Below the pieces are notes generated by a model that had not been told where the DNA came from, ran no database searches, and saw only the letters and a program-made list of their open reading frames with translations. From AR5 sp035762565 (GTDB lineage Bacteria > Methylomirabilota > Methylomirabilia > Rokubacteriales > CSP1-6): a DNA stretch of 27,328 nucleotides. A program made the position numbers and the translations under genes. The stretch spans positions 1-27,328 of the forward strand of contig DASTOJ010000166.1 of NCBI GenBank assembly GCA_035762565.1, in the 5' to 3' direction. Below are positions 1-6,807 of the stretch, piece after piece (position 1 is the first letter of the stretch; the number at the start of each line of letters is the position of its first letter).

Positions 1-1442
1 GTCACGTCGAAGGTTCCCTCCAGCGCCGGGTCGATCCCCAGGGCGGCGAAGCGGTCACCGACCTGGTCGTGGCTCACGGCCACCGGCCGGTGGCCGCGCG
101 CGTCCCACATCACGAAGTCGGCGAACTCGCCGCGCAGCGCCGCGGGGATCTGCACGCCGTTCTGGGCGATCGTCGGCGGCGCCGACGCGCCCGCCGCCAC
201 CACGTTCGTCCAGTTCGCGAGCGTCGCCTCGCGGTGGCCCGGGAACACGTCGCGCGCCAGCAGCGGCGCCAGCGTGTCCATGCGGATGAGCCGGGGCAGG
301 TCGGTGAAGCGCTTGACGAAGTCGGCGTCGTAGCGCTTCTCGCTCATGATGACCTGGGCCAGGCCCAGCGCGAAGGCCGGGTCCGTGCCTGGGCGGATGA
401 CGATCACTTCATCGCCCTTGTTGGCGGTCGCACTGTATTCGACGGTCACGACGACGACCCTGGTTCCCCGCAGGCGGGCCTCGGTCATCCAGTGGCTGTC
501 GGGCATTTTCGTCGTGATCCAGTTCATGCCCCACACGAGCAGCAGGTTGGCGTTCTCGGCGTCGAACAGCTCGAAGTCCGAGGTCTGGTCGCCGTGGACC
601 ATCGGATGGCCGGGCGGCAGGTCGGTGTGCCACGAGTACGAGTCCCACGAGCCCGAGCCCATCGCCGTGTCGGCACCGACGCCGCGCACGTGGGCGTCGA
701 GCAGAGCCAGCATGTTCCCGAAGCGGAACGTGCCGAAAATGCGGGTGGCACCCAGCTTGGCCATGCCGCCGCGCACCTTGGAGGTGCGGATGCCGGCCCC
801 GCCGAGCGCGTCGACCATCGCCGGGTCGTAGCCCTGGGCGAGCAGGTAACGCTTGCCGGTCTCGCCGCTGTAGGCGCGCGCGATGTTCTCCAGCGCCCTG
901 GCGTGGAGCGCGTAGGCCTCCTCGAACGGCACCTTCAGGAACGAGTCCCAGCCGCGCTTCATCAGGTCGGCCGGCGCCCGTCCCGTCGCCGGGTCACGGG
1001 GGAAACCGCGCTCGACCCACTCCTTGAAGCCCTTGCGCACGAAGGCGCCCTTCACCCGCCGGTCGCCGTAGAGGCGACGGCCGAGCACGAGGCCCTTCTG
1101 GCAGCAGCGCGGGTCCCAGCGGGCCGAGGCGCGATTGCCGCTGAGGTCGGTGGCCTTGCCGTAGCCGTAGGTCGGCTCGATCCGCACCATCACGTTGTTC
1201 TTGACGAAGCCGCGCAGCAGGCAGTTGTGCGTGTCGTTCGGCGCGCACAGGAAGGTGAAGGTTCGGTCGGTGCGGTAGATGTCGCGATAGATCCGCTCCC
1301 AATCGCGGTTGGGGTAGTCGAGGAGCGGGTTGGCGACCTTCACCGGCGCCAGGAACCGGTACTGCGCGAAGAGCTCGCGCGGCGTGGCGACCGCGCCGAG
1401 CCCGGCCATCGCCGCCAGCTGGAGAAAACGCCGTCGATCCAT
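1..1442 (-). CDS. Periplasmic NxrA/NarG-like molybdopterin oxidoreductase, catalytic subunit (N-terminal 480 residues; cut by window edge)
   Basis: The frame is open from an ATG at 1442 to the window edge, so only the N-terminal part is seen. A Tat motif (RRRFLQLAA, residues 3-11) predicts export. The Fe-S region reads C66-x3-D70-x3-C74 followed by C113/C114 in PRCCQKG. Against NarG (His49, Cys53, Cys57, Cys92) this gives Cys, Asp, Cys, Cys. Further on, YSWHTDLPPGHP and GDQT match the NarG YDWY.DLPP..GEQT block that surrounds the molybdenum. Known family: type II DMSO reductases, including nitrate reductase and periplasmic nitrite oxidoreductase. The RKGFKEWVERGFP stretch looks more NxrA-like than NarG-like. 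Nitrate reduction versus nitrite oxidation cannot be decided here. The start has a good Shine-Dalgarno (GAGGAGGG). It lies 10 nt behind the fmdE-like gene, with a palindromic operator about 75 nt upstream. Confidence 0.85.
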   Translation of the reverse strand, partial: MDRRRFLQLAAMAGLGAVATPRELFAQYRFLAPVKVANPLLDYPNRDWERIYRDIYRTDRTFTFLCAPNDTHNCLLRGFVKNNVMVRIEPTYGYGKATDLSGNRASARWDPRCCQKGLVLGRRLYGDRRVKGAFVRKGFKEWVERGFPRDPATGRAPADLMKRGWDSFLKVPFEEAYALHARALENIARAYSGETGKRYLLAQGYDPAMVDALGGAGIRTSKVRGGMAKLGATRIFGTFRFGNMLALLDAHVRGVGADTAMGSGSWDSYSWHTDLPPGHPMVHGDQTSDFELFDAENANLLLVWGMNWITTKMPDSHWMTEARLRGTRVVVVTVEYSATANKGDEVIVIRPGTDPAFALGLAQVIMSEKRYDADFVKRFTDLPRLIRMDTLAPLLARDVFPGHREATLANWTNVVAAGASAPPTIAQNGVQIPAALRGEFADFVMWDARGHRPVAVSHDQVGDRFAALGIDPALEGTFDV

Positions 1443-1452
1443 GCCGCCCTCC

Positions 1453-2127
1453 TCAGATCGTGCGTAGGCCTTCGACCCGCTCATCGTGGACCACGGTGGG
1501 CCGGGCCTGTATGACGCCCGTCATAGCCGGGGCCGGCTGGCCGGCGAGCACCGTGTAGTAGCGGTCGCCGGCGCACGCGCGGCAGAGCGTGCGGTTGCCG
1601 ACCCGGACCTCGCGCAGGTAGTTGACGCCCTCGCCGCACGCCTCGCAGCGCACGCGCACGCGGGGGCGCGCCAGCCAGGCCGGGTCCACGATGACCGGGT
1701 CCAGCGTCAGGAGCTCGGACTCCACCAGGCTGCGATAGGCGACGGTCTGGGCGCGGCGGAGATCCGGCTCCCCGGGCGTGAGGGCGCGGGCCAGCTCGCG
1801 CGCCTCCTCGCGCGCCGCCACCCGCACCGCCGCGCCGGTGAGCACGTCGGCGAACGTCGCGGCCATCTTGCCGTGGTCCACGTGCTTGAGCGTGCGCTTA
1901 CCGAGGCTGACGCCGGTGAGCGCCTGGATGGCGTCGGTCGCGCACCGGTCGATCTCGACGAGCACGACGAGCCGCTTGCCGGCCTGGCGCGGGTGGTCGA
2001 AGCCGAGCGCGCGGCAGCCGGCGACCGTCATGCGCACGCCGAGCACCTGGCCCGGGCAGAGGTGGCCGTGGAACGCGACGGCTTCGCGCAGCAGATCGTC
2101 GAACGGACGCTCATGGATCGCGACCAT
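1453..2127 (-). CDS. FmdE-family protein with C-terminal zinc ribbon
   Basis: A 224-residue protein starting at ATG 2127, which has an AGGA Shine-Dalgarno; a longer reading upstream has no family similarity. The FmdE core has H20, H22 and C24 in FHGHLCPG, then C62 in RCATDAIQALTG followed by LGKRTL and the HGKMA motif. The C-terminus carries CEAC (161-164) and CRAC (182-185), a four-cysteine zinc ribbon. FmdE proteins are named from the molybdenum formylmethanofuran dehydrogenase operon and often sit beside molybdoenzymes; their exact role is unsettled. Here it directly precedes the NxrA/NarG-like subunit by 10 nt, so it may help deliver or mature the molybdenum cofactor (inference). The 3' end of the gene contains the palindrome proposed as an operator for the next gene. 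Confidence 0.85.
   Translation of the reverse strand: MVAIHERPFDDLLREAVAFHGHLCPGQVLGVRMTVAGCRALGFDHPRQAGKRLVVLVEIDRCATDAIQALTGVSLGKRTLKHVDHGKMAATFADVLTGAAVRVAAREEARELARALTPGEPDLRRAQTVAYRSLVESELLTLDPVIVDPAWLARPRVRVRCEACGEGVNYLREVRVGNRTLCRACAGDRYYTVLAGQPAPAMTGVIQARPTVVHDERVEGLRTI
1510..1525 (-). promoter_or_regulatory. Palindromic operator inside fmdE 3' end, upstream of the NxrA-like gene
   Basis: TATGACG-CC-CGTCATA is a perfect 7+2+7 inverted repeat centred 75.5 nt before the molybdoenzyme ATG. It contains ATGAC-N4-GTCAT, close to the FNR/DNR-type box TTGAC-N4-GTCAA, and matches the sites at 3415 and 8782. It likely drives or modulates the molybdoenzyme gene separately from fmdE (inference). 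Confidence 0.6.
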
Positions 2128-2222
2128 CGACGCGTCCTGGGGGCAAGCCCGATGCCACGCGGCCGTCGCGAGATTTCGCGGGCTTGAAGGAAGGCCAGAG
2201 TCCGGGGGTGGGGCGCGGCGCT

Positions 2223-2255
2223 CCCGGCCTGGGGCGCGAGCGCCCCGGCCCCGGG
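2223..2255. other. Strong GC hairpin in the fmdE/crp divergent intergenic region
   Basis: The core stem is GGGGCG (2231-2236) and CGCCCC (2241-2246) with a CGAG loop. It can be extended by CCCGG (2223-2227) with CCGGG (2251-2255), with small bulges. It ends 17 nt before the regulator's start codon, so it would sit in the leader of that mRNA if transcription begins upstream. No U-tract follows, so it is not a typical terminator. Confidence 0.45.
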
Positions 2256-2272
2256 TGCTATCATCGGCGCCG

Positions 2273-2974
2273 ATGCCGGCGTCACCGATCGCTGAGTTCC
2301 TCAAGCGGGCGCCGGTCTTCGCCGCGCTGGCGGCGCGCGAGGTGCAAGCCCTGGCGACGGTGGCGCGCGAGGAGCGGTACCGGGCGCGCGACTACGTCTT
2401 CATGGAAGGCGATCCCGCGCGCTGGTTCTGCCTCGTCCGCACCGGCCACGTGAAGATCCTGCGCCACGCCCGCACCGGCCGCGACGTCGTGCTCGAGCTG
2501 CTGGGCCCCGGCGAGATGTTCGGCGGCGTGGCGGTCATCGAGCAGCGCCCGTACCCGGCCTCCGCGCAGGCCACCGAGCCCTGCACCGTCGTGAAGATCC
2601 CCCAGGAGGCGATCGTGGCGCTGGCCGCGCGCGAGCCCTCGATCATCCGCGAGATCGCCCTGATGATCGGCCGCCGGCTGCGCGGCGCCCACGACTCGGT
2701 GAAATCGCTGGCGGTGGACCCGGTCGAGGCGCGGCTGGCGGCGGCGCTGATCCGGCTGGCCGAGCGCGAGGGCACCCGCACCGCCGCCGGGGTCGCGCTG
2801 CCGTTTCCGCTCACGCGCCAGAGCCTGGCCGACATGACCGGCACCACGGTGGAGACCACGATCCGCATCGTCAGCCGCTGGCTGAAGGACCGGATCGTGC
2901 TGGACGAGGACGGCCGGCTCGTGCTGCGTGACGTCGAAACGCTCCGGGGCCTGGCCGAGGGCGGAGACGAGTGA
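2273..2974 (+). CDS. Crp/Fnr-family transcriptional regulator (DNR/NnrR-like candidate)
   Basis: A 233-residue regulator. The cyclic-nucleotide-binding-like beta barrel covers about residues 10-125 (IAEFLKRAPVFAALA, then GDPARWFCLVRTGHVKIL and GPGEMFGG). The Crp-type winged helix covers about 150-225, with the recognition region LTRQSLADMTGTTVETTIRI. There is no N-terminal cysteine cluster, so it is not an oxygen-sensing Fe-S FNR. DNR/NnrR proteins have this architecture and sense NO through haem; that ligand is not shown here. The ATG at 2273 lacks a clear Shine-Dalgarno and lies in the palindrome CATCGGCGCCGATG (2262-2275); an in-frame GTG at 2255 is a weaker alternative. The stop overlaps the next start (GTGA). 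It is the natural candidate to bind the three TATGAC...GTCATA sites. Confidence 0.92.
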   Translation: MPASPIAEFLKRAPVFAALAAREVQALATVAREERYRARDYVFMEGDPARWFCLVRTGHVKILRHARTGRDVVLELLGPGEMFGGVAVIEQRPYPASAQATEPCTVVKIPQEAIVALAAREPSIIREIALMIGRRLRGAHDSVKSLAVDPVEARLAAALIRLAEREGTRTAAGVALPFPLTRQSLADMTGTTVETTIRIVSRWLKDRIVLDEDGRLVLRDVETLRGLAEGGDE

Positions 2975-3411
2975 CGCCGCTCGTGCGCCGCTACGTCAAG
3001 ACGAGCTTCGTGTTCCTCGTCCTCGGCCTGGCGCTCGGCGGCTGGATCATCGTCGGCGAGTTCGTCCTCGGCGCCTACCCGCCGCGGCTGTACATCACCG
3101 CCCACGCCCACCTGCTGCTGGTCGGCTTCATGCTCATGATCGTCATGGGCGTGGCCACCTGGATGTTCCCGCGCCCGGCCCGCGAGGACACGCGCTACCG
3201 GCCCGAGCTCGCCGAGGCGGTGTACTGGGTGATGACGCTCTCCACCGCCGTCCGGACCGCCGCCGAGCTCGTGGCGCCGGTGTCGAGCGCGCCCGCCGTG
3301 CGGCTCGTGATCGCGCTGGGCGGCCTCGGCCAGCTCGCGGGGGCCGGGCTCTTCGTCGTGAACATGTGGTGGCGGATCCGCATGCCGGCGGCGGCACCAC
3401 CGTCCCGCTGA
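2971..3411 (+). CDS. Small four-helix membrane protein, heme-copper-oxidase/NnrS-like
   Basis: A 146-residue protein with about four hydrophobic helices. It starts at GTG 2971, overlapping the regulator's stop by four bases (GTGA), so translation is probably coupled. The second helix carries ITAHAHLLLVGFMLMIVMG, like a helix of heme-copper oxidase subunit I and NnrS-type proteins that contributes haem or metal histidines; the larger protein at 4254 has the related HAHAHLALLGWVLPMVIG. Its length equals about one third of those proteins, so it may be a natural half-barrel partner or an accessory subunit. Function unknown; a role in nitrogen-oxide respiration is inferred from neighbours. Confidence 0.8.
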   Translation: MTPLVRRYVKTSFVFLVLGLALGGWIIVGEFVLGAYPPRLYITAHAHLLLVGFMLMIVMGVATWMFPRPAREDTRYRPELAEAVYWVMTLSTAVRTAAELVAPVSSAPAVRLVIALGGLGQLAGAGLFVVNMWWRIRMPAAAPPSR

Positions 3412-3414
3412 ATC

Positions 3415-3432
3415 GTATGACCGGGGTCATAC
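3415..3432 (+). promoter_or_regulatory. Palindromic operator upstream of the DUF542 gene
   Basis: GTATGACC-GG-GGTCATAC is a perfect 8+2+8 inverted repeat, centred 58.5 nt before the ATG at 3482. A weak -10-like TACCCT lies at 3453-3458, which would fit an activator site near -41.5. It has the same core as the sites at 1510 and 8782. The nirK site has exactly the same 58.5-nt distance to its start codon. Confidence 0.7.
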
Positions 3433-3481
3433 CTGGCCGGGGGGCCGGCGCGTACCCTCCGAGGTCAGGAGGTCCACGACG

Positions 3482-3733
3482 ATGGCTCACGCATGCGGGT
3501 GCGGGCACGGTGACAGGGGGCCGGCGATCGCCACGCGACCGGGACGCTACGCCGGTGACGAGCGCATCGGCGAGGTCGCGCGCAATCCAGGGGCGCTGGC
3601 GGTGCTCGAGCGCTTCGGCCTGAACCACTGCTGTGGTGGCCACCTCTCGCTCCGCGAGGGCGCGGCGGCTGCCGGCGTCCAGTTGCCGGCGCTCCTGCGC
3701 GCGCTGGAGGAGGCCAGGGAGCAGCCCGCATGA
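3482..3733 (+). CDS. Stand-alone DUF542 (ScdA/YtfE N-terminal domain) protein
   Basis: An 83-residue protein. Residues 30-75 form the DUF542 domain: a NPGALAVLERFGLNHCCGG motif with C50-C51, then a short helix pair. In ScdA/YtfE/RIC proteins this domain precedes a di-iron hemerythrin domain that repairs nitrosatively or oxidatively damaged Fe-S clusters and handles NO. Here the di-iron domain is absent. The N-terminus instead has CGCGHG (C5, C7), a possible extra metal site. A strong AGGAGG Shine-Dalgarno precedes the ATG, and the stop overlaps the next start (ATGA). It is first in the series after the palindromic operator, so it is likely induced by the Crp/Fnr regulator. A separate hemerythrin is encoded at 9855-10394, outside this operon. 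Confidence 0.88.
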   Translation: MAHACGCGHGDRGPAIATRPGRYAGDERIGEVARNPGALAVLERFGLNHCCGGHLSLREGAAAAGVQLPALLRALEEAREQPA

Positions 3734-4254
3734 TCGGGCCGGAGACGCGTCCGGCCGAGCTCGACCGTCTTCGACCCATCGAGGTGGACGTCCGCAACGA
3801 CATTCGCCGGGGCGAGGAGCCGTTCGCGCGGATCATGACCGCGGCCAGGGCGATCGAGCCCGGCGAAGCGCTCGTGGTTCGGGCGCCATTCGAGCCCGCG
3901 CCGCTCTATGCCGTCCTCGCACGGCGCGGGCTCACCCACTGGACCGAGCGCCTGGCCGCCGACGACTGGCGCGTCTGGTTCCATCGCGCGGCGGCGCCGC
4001 CGGCGGGGCCGGCCCCCGTGGCCGTCGCCGACGGCGGCACGACGCTCGACGTGCGGGGGCTCGAGCCGCCGCAGCCGATGGTCCAGGTCCTCGAGCGGCT
4101 CGAGGCGCTCGAGCCGGGCGGCGTCCTCACGGTCCTGCACGAGCGGCGCCCCGTGTTTCTCTACCCCCAGCTCGACGCGCGCGGGTTCCGCCACGAGACC
4201 GACGAGCCCGAGCCCGGCCTGGTGCGGATCGTGATCCGCCGGGGCGCGGGCTGA
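3730..4254 (+). CDS. Double DUF2249 (TusA/SirA-like) protein
   Basis: A 174-residue protein made of two DUF2249 repeats. The first, about residues 15-90, begins with IEVDVRNDIRRGEEPFARIM and includes LVVRAPFEPAPLYAVLARRG. The second, about 100-174, begins with TTLDVRGLEPPQPMVQVLERL and includes LTVLHERRPVFLYPQLDARG. This TusA-like fold is common in denitrification and nitrosative-stress clusters next to DUF542, hemerythrin and NnrS genes; its biochemical role is not established. No TusA-type catalytic cysteine is seen. It is coupled at both ends: ATGA with the DUF542 gene and TGATG with the membrane protein. Confidence 0.85.
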   Translation: MIGPETRPAELDRLRPIEVDVRNDIRRGEEPFARIMTAARAIEPGEALVVRAPFEPAPLYAVLARRGLTHWTERLAADDWRVWFHRAAAPPAGPAPVAVADGGTTLDVRGLEPPQPMVQVLERLEALEPGGVLTVLHERRPVFLYPQLDARGFRHETDEPEPGLVRIVIRRGAG

Positions 4255-5555
4255 TGCAGCCGCCGCCCGGGCGGAGCGCCTCGCCGATGCTGCCGCTGGC
4301 GTACCTGGCGACCGCGGCGGCGGCGTTCGTGCTGGCGGCGCTCGCCCTTCCCGGGCTGGCGCCGGAGCTGGCCGGACACTACTACCAGCCGCGAATCCTG
4401 GCACTGACCCACACGGTGACGCTGGGCTGGATCACGCTCACGATCATGGGCGCGTCCTACCAGATCGTGCCGATCGTGCTGGGACAGGCGATCTGGAGCG
4501 AGCGCCTGGCCCGCTGGCAGCTCGGGCTGACCGCCATCGGCGTCTGCGGCATGGTCGCCCACTTCTTCCTCGCCGAGTGGTCGGGGCTCGTCTGGGCGGC
4601 CGGCCTCGTCACGCTCGGCGTGGCCGCCCACCTCGTGAACGCGGGCCTCGCCGTGCGAGGGCTCGCGCGCTGGACGTTCACCCCGCGCCTCGTCGCGCTC
4701 GCGCACGTGGGGCTCGGGCTCACCACGCTCTTCGGCGTGCTGCTCAGCGTGGACAAGCTGGGAACCCGCGTCCTACCCGGCAGCCTCTTTGCGAACCTGC
4801 ACGCTCACGCGCACCTGGCCCTGCTCGGCTGGGTGCTGCCAATGGTGATCGGCGTGGCGGCGCGCGTGTATCCGATGTTCCTGCTCGCCCGCGAGCCCGC
4901 CGGATGGCCGGGTCGCGCGCAGCTGTGGGGACTGGCCCTCGGCGTGCCGGCGACGGTCGCGGGCATTCTCGGCAGCCGCGTGCTGCTGGTCGCCGGCGCG
5001 CTGGCCGTCGCCGCGGCCGTGATGGCGCACCTGGCCTGGGTCCTCGAGATGATGCGCGGCCGCAAGCGGCCCACGCTCGACTGGGGGTTGCGGTTCGTGC
5101 TGACCGGGGCGCTGGCGCTGGTGCCGGCTACGGGGCTCGGGCTCGCCCTTGCGCTGGACCTCCTCGCCGGGCCCCGGGTCGCGCTCGCCTACGCCGCGCT
5201 GGCGCTGGGCGGGTGGGCCTCACTGACGATCGCCGGCATGATGCTGAAGATCGTGCCGTTCCTGGTCTGGTACCGCGTCTACGCTCCGCGCGCCGGCCGG
5301 GAACCGGTGCCCACGCTGCCCGATCTCGCCTGGCCTGCCGTCGAGCGCCTGGCCTGGGCGCTGCTGACCGCCGGCTTCGCGGCGCTGCCGGTCGCGCTCT
5401 GGCTCGGCGAGCCGCTGGGGATTCGCGCCGCCGGCGTCGTGGTCGCCGCCGGCGCGCTGGCCTACGCCGCGACGCTCGCGCGCGTGCTCCATCACCTGCT
5501 GCCGTGCGGCCACCGCGCGGTCGCCGTCCCGGCCCGGCGGGTGGGAGCGGTGTGA
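4254..5555 (+). CDS. Polytopic NnrS/heme-copper oxidase subunit I-like membrane protein
   Basis: A 433-residue protein with about 12 hydrophobic helices, starting at ATG 4254 (TGATG overlap with the previous stop). Histidines sit in helix-borne motifs: LTHTVTLGWITLTIMGASYQ near residue 45, HAHAHLALLGWVLPMVIG near 185, and LHHLLPCGH at the C-terminus. The helix pattern resembles NnrS and cbb3/NorB-like proteins, but I do not see the usual central HH copper pair of a true oxidase or NO reductase. NnrS proteins bind haem and copper and protect against NO. Since no norB is in the window, this protein could be a protective or NO-processing membrane component (inference). Alternative: an uncharacterised heme-copper oxidase-like family. 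Confidence 0.8.
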   Translation: MQPPPGRSASPMLPLAYLATAAAAFVLAALALPGLAPELAGHYYQPRILALTHTVTLGWITLTIMGASYQIVPIVLGQAIWSERLARWQLGLTAIGVCGMVAHFFLAEWSGLVWAAGLVTLGVAAHLVNAGLAVRGLARWTFTPRLVALAHVGLGLTTLFGVLLSVDKLGTRVLPGSLFANLHAHAHLALLGWVLPMVIGVAARVYPMFLLAREPAGWPGRAQLWGLALGVPATVAGILGSRVLLVAGALAVAAAVMAHLAWVLEMMRGRKRPTLDWGLRFVLTGALALVPATGLGLALALDLLAGPRVALAYAALALGGWASLTIAGMMLKIVPFLVWYRVYAPRAGREPVPTLPDLAWPAVERLAWALLTAGFAALPVALWLGEPLGIRAAGVVVAAGALAYAATLARVLHHLLPCGHRAVAVPARRVGAV

Positions 5556-6088
5556 TGGGTCCCCACGACCGGGCGCCGTTCATCGTCATCTGGGAGACGA
5601 CGCGGAGCGTGTACCGAGACAGCCCCGCGTTCACGGCGCTCCGCGACCCGGCGCGGCTCGGCGGCCGGTGCGGCCGCTGCGAGTACCGCGAGATCTGCGG
5701 CGGCAGCCGGGCCCGGGCGTTCGCCGGCGCCGGTGACCCGCTCGCCGAGGACCCGGGTTGCGCCTGGCGCCTGGCCGCCGGCGCCCCCATCGCCGGCGGC
5801 TCCGACGCCGCGCCGCCCGTGAGCGAGGGCGCGGTCATGCAGGCGCTCGGCACCGTCTTCGATCCCGAGCTGGGGATGTCGATCGTGGACGTCGGCCTGG
5901 TCTACGAGGTCCGCGTCCGGGGCGGCGCGGTCGGGATCACGATGACGCTGACCGCGCCCGGCTGCCCGATCCACGACGTCATGCCCGAGTGGGTGCGGAC
6001 CGCGGTGCGGCGCGTGCCGGGCGTCGAGCACGTGGAGGTGACCCTCACGTTCGAGCCGGCCTGGACACCGGACCGGATCAAGCGGTAG
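5555..6088 (+). CDS. Fusion of a radical-SAM SPASM tail and a DUF59 (MIP18/SufT-like) domain
   Basis: A 177-residue protein from ATG 5555 (TGATG overlap; an in-frame GTG lies just before). Residues 8-70 match the C-terminal tail of NirJ/AhbD-type radical SAM proteins: a VYRDSPAFTALRD stretch, then C39, C42 and C48 in RCGRCEYREICGGSRARA and C69 in EDPGCAW. The upstream radical-SAM core with its CxxxCxxC motif is absent. Residues 90-177 are a DUF59 domain with DPELGMSIVDVGLVYEV and the conserved TAPGCPIHDVM (C137). DUF59 proteins act in Fe-S or metal-centre assembly. The isolated SPASM tail can be read as a retained Fe-S carrier site fused to the assembly domain. It ends the plus-strand series and is convergent with the ACT gene. 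Confidence 0.82.
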   Translation: MGPHDRAPFIVIWETTRSVYRDSPAFTALRDPARLGGRCGRCEYREICGGSRARAFAGAGDPLAEDPGCAWRLAAGAPIAGGSDAAPPVSEGAVMQALGTVFDPELGMSIVDVGLVYEVRVRGGAVGITMTLTAPGCPIHDVMPEWVRTAVRRVPGVEHVEVTLTFEPAWTPDRIKR

Positions 6089-6103
6089 GGCGCAGCGGCC
6101 TCC

Positions 6104-6496
6104 TCACTCGAACGCCATCACCGCCATTCCGCCTGCCACCTGGATGGCCCCCGGCAGGTCGTCGACGCCGAGCACGATGTCGCCACGAGTCGTGACGTAC
6201 ACCGAGTCGATGTTGATGCCCGCCCGCGCCATGACGAGCGCGACCTGGCCCAGCATCCCGGGCTCGTCCAGGACCCGCACGACCAGGACCTCGCGCGTCG
6301 TGTAGGCGATGTGCGCGGCCCCGAGAGCTCCGGCGGCCCGGTCGGGATCGCGCGGCACGAACTGGACGAGGCTCTTGCCCGCCTGGCTGACACCCTGGAT
6401 GGCCTGGATGTTGACGCAGGCATCGCCGAGGGCGCCCGCCAGGGTCGCCAGCGCACCCGGCTCGTCGTCGAGAATGACCCTGAACTCTGTCGCCAT
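6104..6496 (-). CDS. Tandem ACT-domain protein
   Basis: A 130-residue protein of two ACT domains. The first (residues 1-70) starts FRVILDDEPGALATLAGALG; the second (70-130) starts VVRVLDEPGMLGQVALVMAR and continues AGINIDSVYVTTRGDIVLG. The DEPG...L motif in each is the typical ligand-contacting turn of ACT domains, which bind amino acids or small effectors. There is no attached enzyme, so it is likely a regulatory or sensor protein. It stands alone on the minus strand, convergent with the SPASM/DUF59 gene (15-nt gap), and has no obvious operon partner. Confidence 0.85.
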   Translation of the reverse strand: MATEFRVILDDEPGALATLAGALGDACVNIQAIQGVSQAGKSLVQFVPRDPDRAAGALGAAHIAYTTREVLVVRVLDEPGMLGQVALVMARAGINIDSVYVTTRGDIVLGVDDLPGAIQVAGGMAVMAFE

Positions 6497-6583
6497 AGGT
6501 CGCTCCCGCGGCGCGGCGTCCTCCCGCGCTCGCCCTCACTCCAAGGATGAGCCCCGACCAGCTCTCCGCCACGTGATGGCCGG

Positions 6584-6807
6584 GGGCTTCAAGCCGGTGA
6601 ACGGCGCTCCTTCGCCGCGCGGTGGACCCGCACGACCGTCTCGAAGAAGGCCGTTCGGGCCGCCATGACCTTTGCGAAGGTCTCGCTGACCTCCTTCTCT
6701 CCCCACTTTGGGCACGAAGGCCAGCACGAGAGAGCGACGTTGCCGGCGTCCAGCGCTCGCTGCGCGGCACGCATCACCGGCCCATCGGGCGAGTCACAAT
6801 GAGGTGG
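6584..6807 (-). pseudogene. Decayed DUF6448-family gene
   Basis: On the minus strand HCDSPDGPVMRAAQRALDAG can be read, then the frame changes. Removing two bases in GCTCTCTCG restores VALVLAFVPK, and a compensating change returns to GEKEVSETFAKVMAAR. A spacer of about a dozen residues expected before the FFETVVRVHRA motif is missing. A further one-base loss puts the usual ending GEGAPFTGLKP out of frame. From memory, DUF6448 proteins read HCDT.DGPV ... GNV ... A..KTLAVRK ... YFFETLVR.HRAGEGAPYTGLKP. Several independent lesions make this a relic rather than a working gene. The family's function is unknown to me. Confidence 0.75.

Noticed and set aside
69..1514. Long plus-strand open frame opposite the molybdoenzyme
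   Set aside because: It is Arg/His/Ala-rich with no family motif and lies antisense to a gene with clear Fe-S and molybdenum motifs; this is normal in GC-rich DNA.
4254..5555. Calling this gene norB (NO reductase)
   Set aside because: The helix pattern is similar, but the expected copper HH pair and the partner cytochrome subunit are not seen.
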